Assembly: GCF_011762095.1 (NCBI RefSeq) | Contig: NZ_JAASQO010000004.1 | Span: 186,001 to 250,000, forward strand | Direction of reading: 5' to 3' | Source: Parvibaculum indicum | Lineage (GTDB): Bacteria > Pseudomonadota > Alphaproteobacteria > Parvibaculales > Parvibaculaceae | DNA: 64,000 nt | In this document: positions 6,488 to 15,549 of the stretch, piece after piece | How positions within the stretch are numbered: the stretch's first letter is position 1 | How the letters are laid out: every line of letters begins with the position of its first letter | Made by a program: the position numbers and the translations under genes | The notes under the pieces: generated by a model | Told to the model about the DNA's origin: nothing | Seen by the model: only the letters and a program-made list of their open reading frames with translations | Database searches by the model: none

Positions 6488-9400
6488 GCGGGTTTGCGGA
6501 GCTGGCGGTCACCAGCAATTTCAGTTTTCTGCGCGGCGGGTCGCATGCGGATGAGCTGGTGCTGCGGGCCAAGGCGCTGGGGCTCGACGCGATCGGGGTT
6601 GCGGACCGGAACACGCTGGCGGGCGTGGTGCGCGCGCATGCCTCGGCGAAGGCGCATGGGATGCGTCTTCTCGTCGGGGCGCGGCTGGTGCTGGCGGACG
6701 GGTTCGAGGCGATTGCCTATCCGCGGGACCGCGCGGCCTATGCGCGGCTGACGAAACTTCTGACGCTGGGCAATCGACGCGCGCCCAAGGGGGAGTGCCA
6801 TCTCGCGATGGAGGATGTGCGCGCGTATGGGCAAGGCATGTGTTTCATCGCCATGCCGCCTGCGAAGCCGGGTGCGGCGTTCCGGGGCAATCTGCGCGTG
6901 CTGGCGGAGGCGTTTGCGGGCGCGGTCTGGCTCGGTGTGTCGCCCGCCTATGCGGGGGATGACGGACGGCGGCAGGCGCGGCTCGCGGCGCTGGCGCGGG
7001 AGGCGGGCGTGCCGCTCATGGCGACGAACGACGTGCTTTATCATGTGGCCGAGCGCAAGCCCCTGCAGGATGTGCTCACCTGCATTCGCGAGCATGTGAC
7101 GCTGGAGGAGGCGGGCTATCTCCTCGAGGCCAATGCGGAGCGCCATCTGAAACCGGCCGACGAGATGCATCGGCTGCTGGCGCATCTGCCGGAGGCGCTG
7201 GCAGCACCGGCGGAGATCGTGGCGCGCTGCGGCTTTTCGCTCGACGAACTGGCTTACGAATATCCCGACGACACCTTCTCCGCGACGGAGACGCCGCAGG
7301 AACTGCTGGAGCGGCTGACATGGGAGGGCGCGGCGCGGCGCTATCCGGACGGCTATAGCGAAAAGCTCCGGCAGACATTGCGCCATGAACTCCAGCTTAT
7401 CGGAGAGATGCGCTATGCGCCTTACTTTCTCACCGTCTACGACATCGTGCGTTATGCGCGCGAGCAGAAGATTCTCTGCCAGGGGCGGGGGTCGGCGGCC
7501 AATTCCGCGGTCTGCTATTGCCTCGGCATTACCTCGGTGGACCCGACGCAGATCGACCTGTTGTTCGAGCGTTTCGTTTCGCTCGAACGCAAGGAGCCGC
7601 CCGATATCGATGTCGATTTCGAGCATGAGCGCCGCGAAGAGGTGATCCAGTACATCTACGAAAAATACGGGCGCCAGCGCGCGGGGCTGGCGGCGACCGT
7701 CATCACCTATCGGTCGCGCAGCGCGGTGCGCGAGGTCGGCAAGGCGTTCGGCCTGTCGGAGGACGTGGTGGCGGCGCTGGCGAAGTCCGGCTGGGGGTCG
7801 GGCTCGAAGCCCGTTTCGCCCGAGCGCGCCTCCGAGGCCGGGCTCGACCCGACCGATGCGCGGCTGCGGCAGGTGCTGGCGCTGTCGGGCGAGCTGATCG
7901 GCTTTCCGCGACACCTGTCGCAGCATGTGGGCGGGTTCGTCATCACGCGCGGCGCGCTCGACGAGGTGGTGCCGATCCAGAACGCGGCGATGGAGGACCG
8001 CACCATCGTCGAATGGGACAAGGACGATCTCGATACGCTCGGTATGCTGAAGATCGACGTGCTGGCGCTGGGGATGCTGAGCTGCATCCGCCGGGCCTTC
8101 GCGCTGCTCGATACGCATTACGGCGTGAAGATGGGGCTCGCGGACGTGCCGCAGGACGATGAGCGCGTCTACGACATGCTGTGCGAGGCGGATTCCGTGG
8201 GCGTCTTCCAGGTGGAAAGCCGGGCGCAGATGACGATGTTGCCGCGGCTGCGCCCGCGAAAGTTCTACGACCTGGTGGTGGAGGTCGCCATCGTCCGGCC
8301 CGGGCCCATTCAGGGCGATATGGTGCATCCCTATCTGAGACGGCGGCACGGGAAGGAGCCGGTCGAGTTTCCATCCGACGCGCTGCGCGAGGTGCTGGGC
8401 AAGACCTATGGGGTGCCGCTGTTTCAGGAACAGGCGATGAAGATGGCCATTGTCGCGGCAGGGTTCAGCCCGCAGGAGGCCGACCTGCTGCGCCGGGCCA
8501 TGGCGACGTTCCGCAAGACGGGCACGATCGGCCATTACCGGGAGAAGTTCATCGCCGGCATGGAGGCGAACGGTTACGAGACCGATTTCGCCGAGCGCTG
8601 TTTCAAGCAGATCGAGGGCTTTGCCGATTACGGCTTTCCCGAAAGCCATGCGGCGAGTTTCGCGCTGCTCGCCTATGTGTCGGCCTGGCTCAAATGCTAC
8701 TACCCGGATGTGTTCTGCGCGGCGATCCTGAATTCGCAGCCCATGGGCTTTTACGCCCCGGCGCAGCTCGTGCGCGATGCACGCGAACACGGCGCGGAAG
8801 TGCGCGCGGTCGATGTGAATTTCAGCGACTGGGATTGCACGCTGGAACCGCTCGACAAGGCCGGAGAGGGGAAGCTGCCGGGAAACCGCTGCGCCGTCCG
8901 GCTGGGCCTCAGACAAGTGAAGGGGTTTCATACGCATGACGGCGAAACCGTCGAGGATGCGCGCGGGCGGGGCTTCGACAGCGTGCGCCATATGTGGCTT
9001 GCCACGGGGCTGGCGCCGCGCGTGGTGGAGCGGCTGGCGGATGCGGATGCCTTCCGCTCTCTCGGGCTCGACAGGCGCGCCGCGCTCTGGGCCGTGCGCG
9101 GGCTCGGCGGATATGGGGGCGGGCAGAATGGCAAGATGCCCGCCGCGCTGCCGCTTTTCGCCGCGATGGAGGAAGGCGGTTTACAGACAGAAGAAGAGAC
9201 GGCGTTGCCGCCCATGCCGCTGGGCGAGCATGTCGCGCTCGATTATTCGACGCTGCGCCTGTCGCTGAAGGCGCATCCGGTTTCGTTCCTGCGGTCGCGC
9301 CTTGCCGCGCGGGGCGCGGTGCCGCATGAAAGGCTTCGGCATATCGACGACCGGAAGCGCGTGAGCGTGGCGGGGATCGTGCTGGCGCGGCAACGGCCCG

Positions 9401-9681
9401 GCACGGCGAGCGGCGTGATCTTCGCGACGCTGGAGGACGAAACGGGGGTCGCCAATCTCGTGATCTGGCCCAGGGTCTTCGAGGCGCATCGCCGGATCGT
9501 GCTTACCTCGCGGCTGATGCTGGTGAAGGGCCGCGTGCAGAAAGAGGGGATCGTCATCCATGTGGTGGCGGATGAGATCGTCGACATGACGGATGAGCTG
9601 GGGCTGCTTTACGACATGGACGAAGCCGCCGTCAGGGGACGGACGGCGCGGATCATTCCCGGCAGCCGCGATTTCCACTGA
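6484..9681 (+). CDS. dnaE2: DnaE2 error-prone DNA polymerase III alpha subunit
   Basis: A 1065-residue C-family polymerase of the DnaE2/ImuC class. It starts with a PHP domain (GFAELAVTSNFSFLRGGSHADELV), has the catalytic palm with PPDIDVDFEHERREEVIQYIYEKYGR-type sequence near residues 370-395, and ends with an OB-fold region (RKRVSVAGIVLARQRPGTASG) and the DnaE2-typical tail IIPGSRDFH. It synthesises across lesions with ImuA and ImuB during SOS mutagenesis. The start is GTG 6484, overlapping the DUF559 stop. Length is normal for DnaE2, so the upstream insertion has not damaged it. LexA control is expected from the imuB box. Confidence 0.95.
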   Translation: MSGFAELAVTSNFSFLRGGSHADELVLRAKALGLDAIGVADRNTLAGVVRAHASAKAHGMRLLVGARLVLADGFEAIAYPRDRAAYARLTKLLTLGNRRAPKGECHLAMEDVRAYGQGMCFIAMPPAKPGAAFRGNLRVLAEAFAGAVWLGVSPAYAGDDGRRQARLAALAREAGVPLMATNDVLYHVAERKPLQDVLTCIREHVTLEEAGYLLEANAERHLKPADEMHRLLAHLPEALAAPAEIVARCGFSLDELAYEYPDDTFSATETPQELLERLTWEGAARRYPDGYSEKLRQTLRHELQLIGEMRYAPYFLTVYDIVRYAREQKILCQGRGSAANSAVCYCLGITSVDPTQIDLLFERFVSLERKEPPDIDVDFEHERREEVIQYIYEKYGRQRAGLAATVITYRSRSAVREVGKAFGLSEDVVAALAKSGWGSGSKPVSPERASEAGLDPTDARLRQVLALSGELIGFPRHLSQHVGGFVITRGALDEVVPIQNAAMEDRTIVEWDKDDLDTLGMLKIDVLALGMLSCIRRAFALLDTHYGVKMGLADVPQDDERVYDMLCEADSVGVFQVESRAQMTMLPRLRPRKFYDLVVEVAIVRPGPIQGDMVHPYLRRRHGKEPVEFPSDALREVLGKTYGVPLFQEQAMKMAIVAAGFSPQEADLLRRAMATFRKTGTIGHYREKFIAGMEANGYETDFAERCFKQIEGFADYGFPESHAASFALLAYVSAWLKCYYPDVFCAAILNSQPMGFYAPAQLVRDAREHGAEVRAVDVNFSDWDCTLEPLDKAGEGKLPGNRCAVRLGLRQVKGFHTHDGETVEDARGRGFDSVRHMWLATGLAPRVVERLADADAFRSLGLDRRAALWAVRGLGGYGGGQNGKMPAALPLFAAMEEGGLQTEEETALPPMPLGEHVALDYSTLRLSLKAHPVSFLRSRLAARGAVPHERLRHIDDRKRVSVAGIVLARQRPGTASGVIFATLEDETGVANLVIWPRVFEAHRRIVLTSRLMLVKGRVQKEGIVIHVVADEIVDMTDELGLLYDMDEAAVRGRTARIIPGSRDFH

Positions 9682-9687
9682 ACGGCG

Positions 9688-9885
9688 TCATGCCACCACG
9701 GAACTCACCGCGACCCCGAACAGGAAGAAGACGACCGCCGTTCCGATGGATGCATAGGCGAGGGCCCTTATCATCGAGCGTTGCCGGTCTATTTCCAGCG
9801 TCAGGGAGTTCAGCAAAGACTCCAGCTCGGCATCGCGCTGGGTCTGTTCTATCAGCACGTGACGCTGATCGTATGCGAGTTCCAT
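9688..9885 (-). CDS. small single-pass membrane protein
   Basis: A 65-residue protein. The N-terminal half is helical and charged (ELAYDQRHVLIEQTQRDAELESLLNSLTLEIDRQRSM); the C-terminal half is one membrane helix (ALAYASIGTAVVFFLFGVAVSSVVA). The start at 9885 is chosen because GGAGGTGG lies five bases before it; a longer frame would overlap the regulator gene upstream by 59 bases. It lies 22 bases downstream of the LuxR-type gene and is probably co-transcribed. Function unknown; the layout suggests a membrane-tethered coiled coil. Confidence 0.7.
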   Translation of the reverse strand: MELAYDQRHVLIEQTQRDAELESLLNSLTLEIDRQRSMIRALAYASIGTAVVFFLFGVAVSSVVA

Positions 9886-9907
9886 ATCCACCTCCACCGT
9901 CCGGATT

Positions 9908-10228
9908 CTAGCCTTGCCCGTAATTCTTTCGGGCCTGTGCCCATAGCTTGTGCCCTTCGGCGACAAGATCGATTTGCCGCGACGCGCCCAGTTTTTCGTA
10001 AATACGACGACGATGCGTTTTGAGCGTGTTGTGAGAAATGTTCAGCGTTTCGACGATCGATGCCTGACGTTCATTGCCGATCAACCGGATTGCGATTTCC
10101 GTTTCCTTGTTCGTGAGTCCGTATCTTTCGCGAAGAAGTTGCGCCAACTCCCTCTCCACACGCGGGGCATCCGGCATTTCTTCGTCGTTCGGGTTTCTGC
10201 GTCTGTAAGCAATCACCGTACCTTCCAC
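9908..10228 (-). CDS. LuxR-family HTH transcriptional regulator (short)
   Basis: A 106-residue protein consisting of a short basic/acidic N-terminus and a GerE-type helix-turn-helix (LTNKETEIAIRLIGNERQASIVETLNISHNTLKTHRRRIYEKLGASRQIDLV, residues ~39-90). There is no receiver or autoinducer-binding domain, so any signal must come from a partner, possibly the small membrane protein downstream. The start is GTG 10228 with GGGGGA three bases upstream. Target genes cannot be deduced. Confidence 0.85.
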   Translation of the reverse strand: MEGTVIAYRRRNPNDEEMPDAPRVERELAQLLRERYGLTNKETEIAIRLIGNERQASIVETLNISHNTLKTHRRRIYEKLGASRQIDLVAEGHKLWAQARKNYGQG

Positions 10229-10299
10229 GATCCCCCACTCTCGAACGTGCCGAAATGGATCAATAAGCCGCCATTCAATCCTTATCCGGATCGACCCAA

Positions 10300-10322
10300 T
10301 AAAAAATCACCCTTTTGGGTGT
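10300..10322 (-). terminator. rho-independent terminator of the gene at 10456-10896
   Basis: On the minus strand a CACCC-AAAA-GGGTG hairpin is followed by ATTTTTTATT. It lies about 135 bases beyond the stop of the membrane-protein gene; nothing else is evident in 10229-10455. Confidence 0.6.
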
Positions 10323-10455
10323 CTATTGTTCGGGGGCAGGCATTTTTGACTATGCGGAAGGGCGCTCGAATTACCCGGATTCGCGCGAAACCCGCACTTT
10401 ATATGCGCGCGACTAATCAATGACGGCGGGGCGATGGGGGACCCTGCGCCTGCGA

Positions 10456-10896
10456 TTATCTGATCCGGCCGTTATATTTGCCGAAGGCGAGCTCGTTGCT
10501 GTTTTTCGGGCGCCATATCTTCTCGACGATCACGCCGGAAAGTTCCGTGACAAGAAAAAGCCCGATGGCCGGTGTGGCGCCCTGATAGAGCGCAAGCAGA
10601 ATCAGAACCGAGACGGCTAGGCGCCCCAGCGAATCGATCCGCGCATTGTACTCGCTGGGATCGTGAAGCCGGGCGAGCGCCCAGACGACGCCGAGCAGGC
10701 CGGTGACGTGGATAAAAAGCATCGAGACCGGGTTCAGAACCGGAAAACCCGTATACCAGCCCAATGCGTAATCCAGCCGATAGAGGAGCGTGATCGCCCA
10801 TTCGCCGACAAAGGGGATGGCGAGAGGCAGGGTGATTGCGAGATCGAGCCAGGCAAAGGCCCGTGTCAGCTTTCGCCGCAGGGGCGGTTCCTTCAT
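10456..10896 (-). CDS. hypothetical integral membrane protein
   Basis: About 146 residues with three to four hydrophobic segments: AFAWLDLAITLPLAIPFVG, PVSMLFIHVTGLLGVVWALA, LAVSVLILLALYQGATPAIGLFLVTEL. A charged C-terminus (VEKIWRPKNSNELAFGKYNGRIR) is probably cytoplasmic. No family was recognised. The Met at 10896 is preferred because AAGGA lies about ten bases upstream; an ATG at 10905 and one at 10941 are alternatives. It is divergent from the export operon starting at 11022, so the two share a promoter region. Confidence 0.7.
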   Translation of the reverse strand: MKEPPLRRKLTRAFAWLDLAITLPLAIPFVGEWAITLLYRLDYALGWYTGFPVLNPVSMLFIHVTGLLGVVWALARLHDPSEYNARIDSLGRLAVSVLILLALYQGATPAIGLFLVTELSGVIVEKIWRPKNSNELAFGKYNGRIR

Positions 10897-11021
10897 TTTT
10901 TCCATGTCCTTATTGCGGCCGCCAATGCGACGATAGGTCAACCCCCGGCGGCCCGGATGACAGCCGTTTCTGATATAAGAAGCGCCGCGGGGTATGAGGT
11001 GTCACGAGAGCGGGTTGCGGA

Positions 11022-12038
11022 ATGTCGGGGAAATTCCTCTGGGTCGGTGGTCTGATAGCGCTGGGCGTTCTTGCGGCAGGGCTTTTCTGGATTCTCGGGC
11101 CGGCAAGTGTACAGACGGTAAAGCCGCATCGCGGCGAGGCGGTGGAAGCGGTTTACGCGACGGGGACGGTGGAATCCGTCCGCCATGCCTATGTCGGCTC
11201 GAAGATCGCGGGCCGTGTGACCGACGTTCCGGCGCGCGAGGGCGAAAAGGTGGGCAAGGGCCAGGTGCTTGCCGTTCTCGATGCCCGCGAGGCGATTTCC
11301 CAGCTTCAGGAAGCGCGGGCGCGGCTCGATCTTGCCCGTTCCGATCTTTCGCGCGCGCAGCGCCTCTTCAAGGCGGGGCACGTGTCCAAAGCGGCGCTCG
11401 ACCAGGCGGTCAGCGCATCGCAGGCCGCCGAAAGCGCCGTGGAAGGCGCCAAGGCCCGGCTCGACGAGCATTTCATTCTGGCGCCCTTCACCGGCGAGGT
11501 GATGCGCTCTGTGCAGCAGATCAAGCCGGGCGACATGGTGGGAGGCAACCAGAATCTTTTCCTGATCGGCGATCCTTCGGCGCTGGAAATCAACGCCGAG
11601 GTCGATGAGGAGGACATTCCGCGCATCGAGCCGGGGCAGACCGCGCTCATTCGCGCCGATGCGTTTTCCGGCCGGGCGCTGACGGGCACGGTGAACCGGA
11701 TCACGCCGCATGGCGACCCGGTGGCGCGGACCTATCGCGTCTATCTCACCTTGCCGGCCGATACGCCGCTTCTTTCGGGCATGACGACGGAAATCAATAT
11801 CGTGGTGACGGAGCGCAAGGATGCGCTGCTCGTGCCTGTTTCGGCGGTATCGGGACAGGGCGTCTGGGTGGTGCGCGACGGGGAGGCCCGTCTCGCGGAG
11901 GTGACGCTGGGGACGGTCGGCGCGGATATGGCGGAAATCAGGAGCGGTCTCGATGAGACGGCGCGGGTTATCGCGAACCCGCCTTCCGGGCTGGCGGAGG
12001 GGCAGCGCGTTCGCGCCGCGCCGGCGGAAAAGGACTAG
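11022..12038 (+). CDS. HlyD/MacA-type periplasmic adaptor (membrane fusion protein)
   Basis: A 338-residue adaptor. An N-terminal membrane anchor (FLWVGGLIALGVLAAGLFWIL, residues ~4-25) precedes a lipoyl half-motif (GSKIAGRVTDVPAREGEKVGKGQVLAVLDAREA), an alpha-helical hairpin (LQEARARLDLARSDLSRAQRLF...) and the second lipoyl half plus beta-barrel (ILAPFTGEVMRS...GDMVGG). Together with the next two genes it forms an adaptor-permease-ATPase operon like MacAB or DevBCA, which would move a substrate from the periplasm or inner membrane outwards. The outer-membrane partner is not encoded nearby, and the substrate is unknown. Confidence 0.9.
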   Translation: MSGKFLWVGGLIALGVLAAGLFWILGPASVQTVKPHRGEAVEAVYATGTVESVRHAYVGSKIAGRVTDVPAREGEKVGKGQVLAVLDAREAISQLQEARARLDLARSDLSRAQRLFKAGHVSKAALDQAVSASQAAESAVEGAKARLDEHFILAPFTGEVMRSVQQIKPGDMVGGNQNLFLIGDPSALEINAEVDEEDIPRIEPGQTALIRADAFSGRALTGTVNRITPHGDPVARTYRVYLTLPADTPLLSGMTTEINIVVTERKDALLVPVSAVSGQGVWVVRDGEARLAEVTLGTVGADMAEIRSGLDETARVIANPPSGLAEGQRVRAAPAEKD

Positions 12039-12044
12039 CGCCCC

Positions 12045-13295
12045 ATGTTCTGGCGAGTGGCCTTTTCCATCGCGGCCTCGCAGCTGACCCATCGGCGGCG
12101 GCAAACGGTGGTGTCGGTGCTGGGGGTGGCGCTCGGCGTCGGCTTCTTCATCGGCGTTTCCAGCATCATGTCGGGTTCGGAAAAGGATTTCGTGGACCGG
12201 CTGGTGAACAGCGCGCCGCATATCACCGTCAAGGACGAGTTTCGCGACCCGGCGAAGCAGCCCGTCTTCATCCGCTTTCCCAAGGCGGCGGTGAAGCTGG
12301 AAAACGTCAAGCCGCGGGAATATCTGCGCGGCATCAAGAACTATGGCGAGAAGGTCGACGAGCTGTCGCAGCGCCCCGGCTATGTCGCGGAGGCCGCGCT
12401 GACGGGACAGGCCATCGTGCGGTATGCGAACAAGGATATGAGCGCCTCGCTGATCGGTATCGATCCGGAGAAGGAGAAGCTGCTGACGCGGGTCGCGGAG
12501 GATATGCGCGAAGGACGCCTGGAGCGCCTGCGCACGGCGTCCGACGGCATCGTGATCGGATCTGGCATGTCGACGCGGCTGAGCCTGAAGCTCGGCGACC
12601 TGGCGAGCGTCGTGTCGCCGGCGGGGCAGGTGAAGCGGATGAAGGTGGTGGGCATCTTCCACACCGGCAATCTGATGCTCGATTACGGGCAGATCTACAT
12701 GCTGCTCAAGGATGCGCAGGTGCTGCTCGACAAGCCCTTCATCGCCAACCAGCTTCGCATCAAGGTGCCCGATCCCAATGCCGCCGAGGGCATCGCCGCG
12801 GCGCTGGAAGCGCGCTGGGGCTATCGCTCGGAAAGCTGGCAGGAAGTGAACCGCGACATTCTCGGTCTCTTCATCATCCGTAACGCGATCATGTATTCCA
12901 TCGTGTCGGCCATCATGATCGTGGCCTCGTTCGGCATCTTCAACATCATCTCGACGGTGGTGCTGGAGAAGCGCCGCGACATTGCGATCCTGATGTCGAT
13001 GGGATTCCGGGAGGCCGATATTCAGTACATCTTCCTCATGCAGGGCTTCATCGTCGGCGTGCTCGGCATGTTGATGGGCTGGGCCATCGGCTGGGGCATT
13101 CTCGCCATTCTGGGGCAGGTGGAATTCACCGTGCCGGGCATGGCGGACCGGCAGGGCTTCGTGCTCGACAAGAGCTTCCAGCAATGGGCAATCGGCGGCG
13201 TCTTCTCGCTGGTGGCGGCGATCGGCGCGGCCTGGATCCCGGCGCGCAAGGCCTCGCAGGTGCATCCCGTCGATATTATCCGGGGGGCGGTATGA
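12045..13295 (+). CDS. ABC transporter permease, FtsX/MacB-LolC type
   Basis: A 416-residue permease. The N-terminal segment (VSVLGVALGVGFFIGVSSIM) is the first transmembrane helix. A large periplasmic domain (~residues 45-280) follows, then three C-terminal helices containing MYSIVSAIMIVASFGIFNIISTVVLEK and the FtsX-typical coupling segment RDIAILMSMGFREADIQYIF. This is the 1+3 helix topology of the MacB/LolCE class, which does mechanotransmission rather than classical import. It lies 6 bases after the adaptor gene and overlaps the ATPase gene by four bases. Confidence 0.9.
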   Translation: MFWRVAFSIAASQLTHRRRQTVVSVLGVALGVGFFIGVSSIMSGSEKDFVDRLVNSAPHITVKDEFRDPAKQPVFIRFPKAAVKLENVKPREYLRGIKNYGEKVDELSQRPGYVAEAALTGQAIVRYANKDMSASLIGIDPEKEKLLTRVAEDMREGRLERLRTASDGIVIGSGMSTRLSLKLGDLASVVSPAGQVKRMKVVGIFHTGNLMLDYGQIYMLLKDAQVLLDKPFIANQLRIKVPDPNAAEGIAAALEARWGYRSESWQEVNRDILGLFIIRNAIMYSIVSAIMIVASFGIFNIISTVVLEKRRDIAILMSMGFREADIQYIFLMQGFIVGVLGMLMGWAIGWGILAILGQVEFTVPGMADRQGFVLDKSFQQWAIGGVFSLVAAIGAAWIPARKASQVHPVDIIRGAV

Positions 13296-14008
13296 CGGGC
13301 GCGGCGCGGCCGGAAGAGGGCGTGCTTGTCGAGGCGCGCCATGTGACGCGCATTCTCGACCTCGCCGTGCCGGTGCGGCTGGTGCACGATATCGAGCTGA
13401 AAGTGGAGAGCGGCGAGTTCGTGACGATCACCGGGCCGTCGGGCTCCGGCAAGTCCTCGCTGCTCTACCTGCTGGGGCTGCTGGACGTGCCGAGCGAGGG
13501 CGAGGTGCTGATCGGCGGCAAAACGACGGCGGGGCTTTCGTCGAACGAGCTGGCGGCGCTCCGGCTTTCGCGGCTCGGTTTCGTTTTCCAGTTTCATTTC
13601 CTGTTGCCGGAGTTCAGCGTGCTGCACAATGTGATGCTGCCGATGCAGCGTCTGGGGCGGCTGAGCGAAAGGGAGCTGACGGAGCGCGGGATGGCGCTTC
13701 TCGACCGATTGGGGATCGCCGACCAGGCGGAGAAGATGCCCGACCAGCTTTCGGGCGGCCAGCGCCAGCGCGTGGCGATCGCGCGCTCGCTCGGCAACGA
13801 TCCGCATATCATTCTGGCCGACGAGCCGACGGGCAATCTCGACACGAAGAACAGCGAGGTGGTGCGCGACATCTTCCGCCGTCTGGCGGAGGAGGAGGGG
13901 CGCACCATCATCGCGGTCACGCATGAGCCCGCCTTCGCGGAAGCGGCCATGCGCAACGTGCATCTGGTGGATGGCGAGATCGTGTCGGATACGCGGCATC
14001 CGGATTGA
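13292..14008 (+). CDS. ABC transporter ATP-binding protein (MacB/LolD-type)
   Basis: A 238-residue nucleotide-binding domain. Walker A is GPSGSGKSS, the Q-loop is FVFQFHFLLPEFSV, the signature is LSGGQRQRVAIARSL, Walker B is IILADEPTGNLD, and the switch His lies in IIAVTHEPAF. This matches the LolD/MacB family, which powers the FtsX-type permease encoded upstream. The ATG at 13292 overlaps the permease stop (ATGA), so a longer in-frame upstream start is unnecessary. It ends 26 bases before the convergent TetR gene. Confidence 0.92.
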   Translation: MTGAARPEEGVLVEARHVTRILDLAVPVRLVHDIELKVESGEFVTITGPSGSGKSSLLYLLGLLDVPSEGEVLIGGKTTAGLSSNELAALRLSRLGFVFQFHFLLPEFSVLHNVMLPMQRLGRLSERELTERGMALLDRLGIADQAEKMPDQLSGGQRQRVAIARSLGNDPHIILADEPTGNLDTKNSEVVRDIFRRLAEEEGRTIIAVTHEPAFAEAAMRNVHLVDGEIVSDTRHPD

Positions 14009-14034
14009 GGCGTCCGAATGAGGGCGAGAGACGA

Positions 14035-14718
14035 TCAGCGCGCGGGCGTCCTGCTTTTGGTTTTTTTCGTCGCGGCCCGCATTTCCGCCTTTACCAGCTT
14101 TTGCGCTTTCGGCGTGGCGAAGGTCATGAGGGCGACGGCGAAGCCGTAGCGCGCATTGCTTTCCAGCCGGTCGAGCGAGATGAGGCCGGCCACCCAGTCC
14201 GCCAGAGAGCCCATTATGATATGGGCGAGCAGGAGACCGAGGCGACGGGCATCGGTGTCCGGCACGAGGAAGCCGTCATCGATGGCGGCGCCGACGAGAT
14301 TTTCCCAGAAGGCCTGACGGGAGCCGCGCACGACGGTGAGAAGCTCGCTCTCGGCCTCGGTGGGCGCGCGCACGACCATGGCTTCGCGATAGAAGGCGGG
14401 GTCGCGGCGATAGAAATCGGCGGCGATGCCGACCGCATCGAAGATCGTGGACAGCGTGTCGGCCGAGTTCGCGTCGGCCACATGCTGCTGGTAGGTCTCG
14501 AGGTCGCGGTCATAGACCTTGAGAAGCACGGCGGCCTTGGTGCCGAAGAGGTTGTAGATGGTGGCCGCGCTGACATCGGCGCGCTCCGCGATCATGGCGA
14601 CCGACACGGAATCGAGCTCGAATTCGCGCAGAAGCTCGCAGGCCGCATTCACGATGCGCGCGCGGCGTTCGTCCTTGGCCTGTTCGCGGCGGGATTTCGG
14701 TTCGTCTCGATTCTCCAT
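14035..14718 (-). CDS. TetR/AcrR family transcriptional regulator
   Basis: A 227-residue regulator. The N-terminal HTH (RRARIVNAACELLREFELDSVSVAMIAERADVSAATIYNLFGTKAAVLLKVYDRDL) is typical of TetR; the C-terminal ligand domain is helical, and the tail is basic (KKTKSRTPAR). The start at 14718 has GGAAGGGG just upstream. It is divergent from the cupin-PhyH cluster, which it most likely represses, and an imperfect palindrome lies between them. The ligand is unknown but presumably related to the cluster's substrate. Confidence 0.88.
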   Translation of the reverse strand: MENRDEPKSRREQAKDERRARIVNAACELLREFELDSVSVAMIAERADVSAATIYNLFGTKAAVLLKVYDRDLETYQQHVADANSADTLSTIFDAVGIAADFYRRDPAFYREAMVVRAPTEAESELLTVVRGSRQAFWENLVGAAIDDGFLVPDTDARRLGLLLAHIIMGSLADWVAGLISLDRLESNARYGFAVALMTFATPKAQKLVKAEMRAATKKTKSRTPAR

Positions 14719-14808
14719 GCCCCTTCCTTCAACCACAGGAAACGCCCTTGTGCCAGCGGGGCGGGCGATTTTGCGATCATGGCCCGGATTCTTCGCGTGT
14801 GCAAAAAA

Positions 14809-14824
14809 TTAGAGTGGACACTAA
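14809..14824. promoter_or_regulatory. candidate TetR operator between tetR and the cupin gene
   Basis: TTAGAGTG-GACACTAA is an inverted repeat with six of eight positions symmetric, inside an AT-rich stretch between the divergent genes. Position and symmetry fit a TetR-type operator controlling both promoters. No other convincing repeat is seen in 14719-14896. Confidence 0.45.
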
Positions 14825-14896
14825 AAATATTTGACGGTGCCCCGGCGACGGGTCTTAAACTGTGTGGCAAATGACGCGGCAAAGGGAGGAAACGTC

Positions 14897-15469
14897 ATGA
14901 GCCAGCAGACAGCAGCGAAGACCGACGCACCGGCAATGCAGAAGGCGAAGCGGGCGCGGATGACGATCCACCGCGCGACGGATGCACGGGAAGTGGATTC
15001 GGAGTTGATGCCCTATCTGGGCCTCACGCCGGCCGACGAGGCGGGCATCGGGGAGGCCGTGGCCGCGGGCGCGCAGGAAGGCGATTTCGTCAAGCTTCTC
15101 TTCGAGAACGAGGAAGCGGGGATGAGCCTCACCTATGCGTGGTTCAAGCCGAACTTCACGCTGCCGCGCCATTCGCACAATGCCGATTGTGCCTATTACG
15201 TGATTTCGGGCGAAGTTCATCTTGGTACGGAAGTACTGAAGGCGGGCGACGTCTTCTACGTGCCTTGCGACCATGCCTACACTTACGTGGCGGGGCCGGA
15301 CGGCGTGGAAGTGATGGAGTTCCGTACCTCTTCGAGTTTTCATATCAACTTCACGGGCAATTCGGCGGCGTTCTGGTCGCGGCTTGCCAAGGTGAGTGCC
15401 GAAAACCGGGACGCGTGGTCGAAGGTGGAGCCGCCTCTTGCCGCGCGGCGCATGATGGAGAAGGCCTGA
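14897..15469 (+). CDS. cupin-domain protein
   Basis: A 190-residue protein with one cupin barrel. Motif 1 appears as PRHSHNADCAYYVISGEVHLG (His near residues 91 and 93) and motif 2 as GDVFYVPCDHAYTYVAGPDG. The His residues could bind a metal, so it may be a small dioxygenase, isomerase or sensor. The start is ATG 14897 after GGGAGG. It is the first gene of the run cupin, PhyH, NTF2-like, PhyH, divergent from a TetR gene. This set suggests catabolism or tailoring of a carboxylic, steroid-like or polyketide-like compound, but the substrate is not evident. Confidence 0.82.
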   Translation: MSQQTAAKTDAPAMQKAKRARMTIHRATDAREVDSELMPYLGLTPADEAGIGEAVAAGAQEGDFVKLLFENEEAGMSLTYAWFKPNFTLPRHSHNADCAYYVISGEVHLGTEVLKAGDVFYVPCDHAYTYVAGPDGVEVMEFRTSSSFHINFTGNSAAFWSRLAKVSAENRDAWSKVEPPLAARRMMEKA

Positions 15470-15549
15470 TCCGGCCGGGCACGGGAGGGCCCGCCGGACA
15501 GACAGGCCGGGAATAGACAGGCCGGGATACCGGTCGCAGGGAGGAGAGA

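Noticed and set aside
6349-8991. An 880-codon minus-strand frame opposite dnaE2
   Set aside because: Shadow of dnaE2: Arg/His-rich antisense translation without any motif.
15480-15535. Short GACAGGCCGGGA direct repeats before the first PhyH gene
   Set aside because: Only two short copies in GC-rich leader DNA; not enough to call an element.
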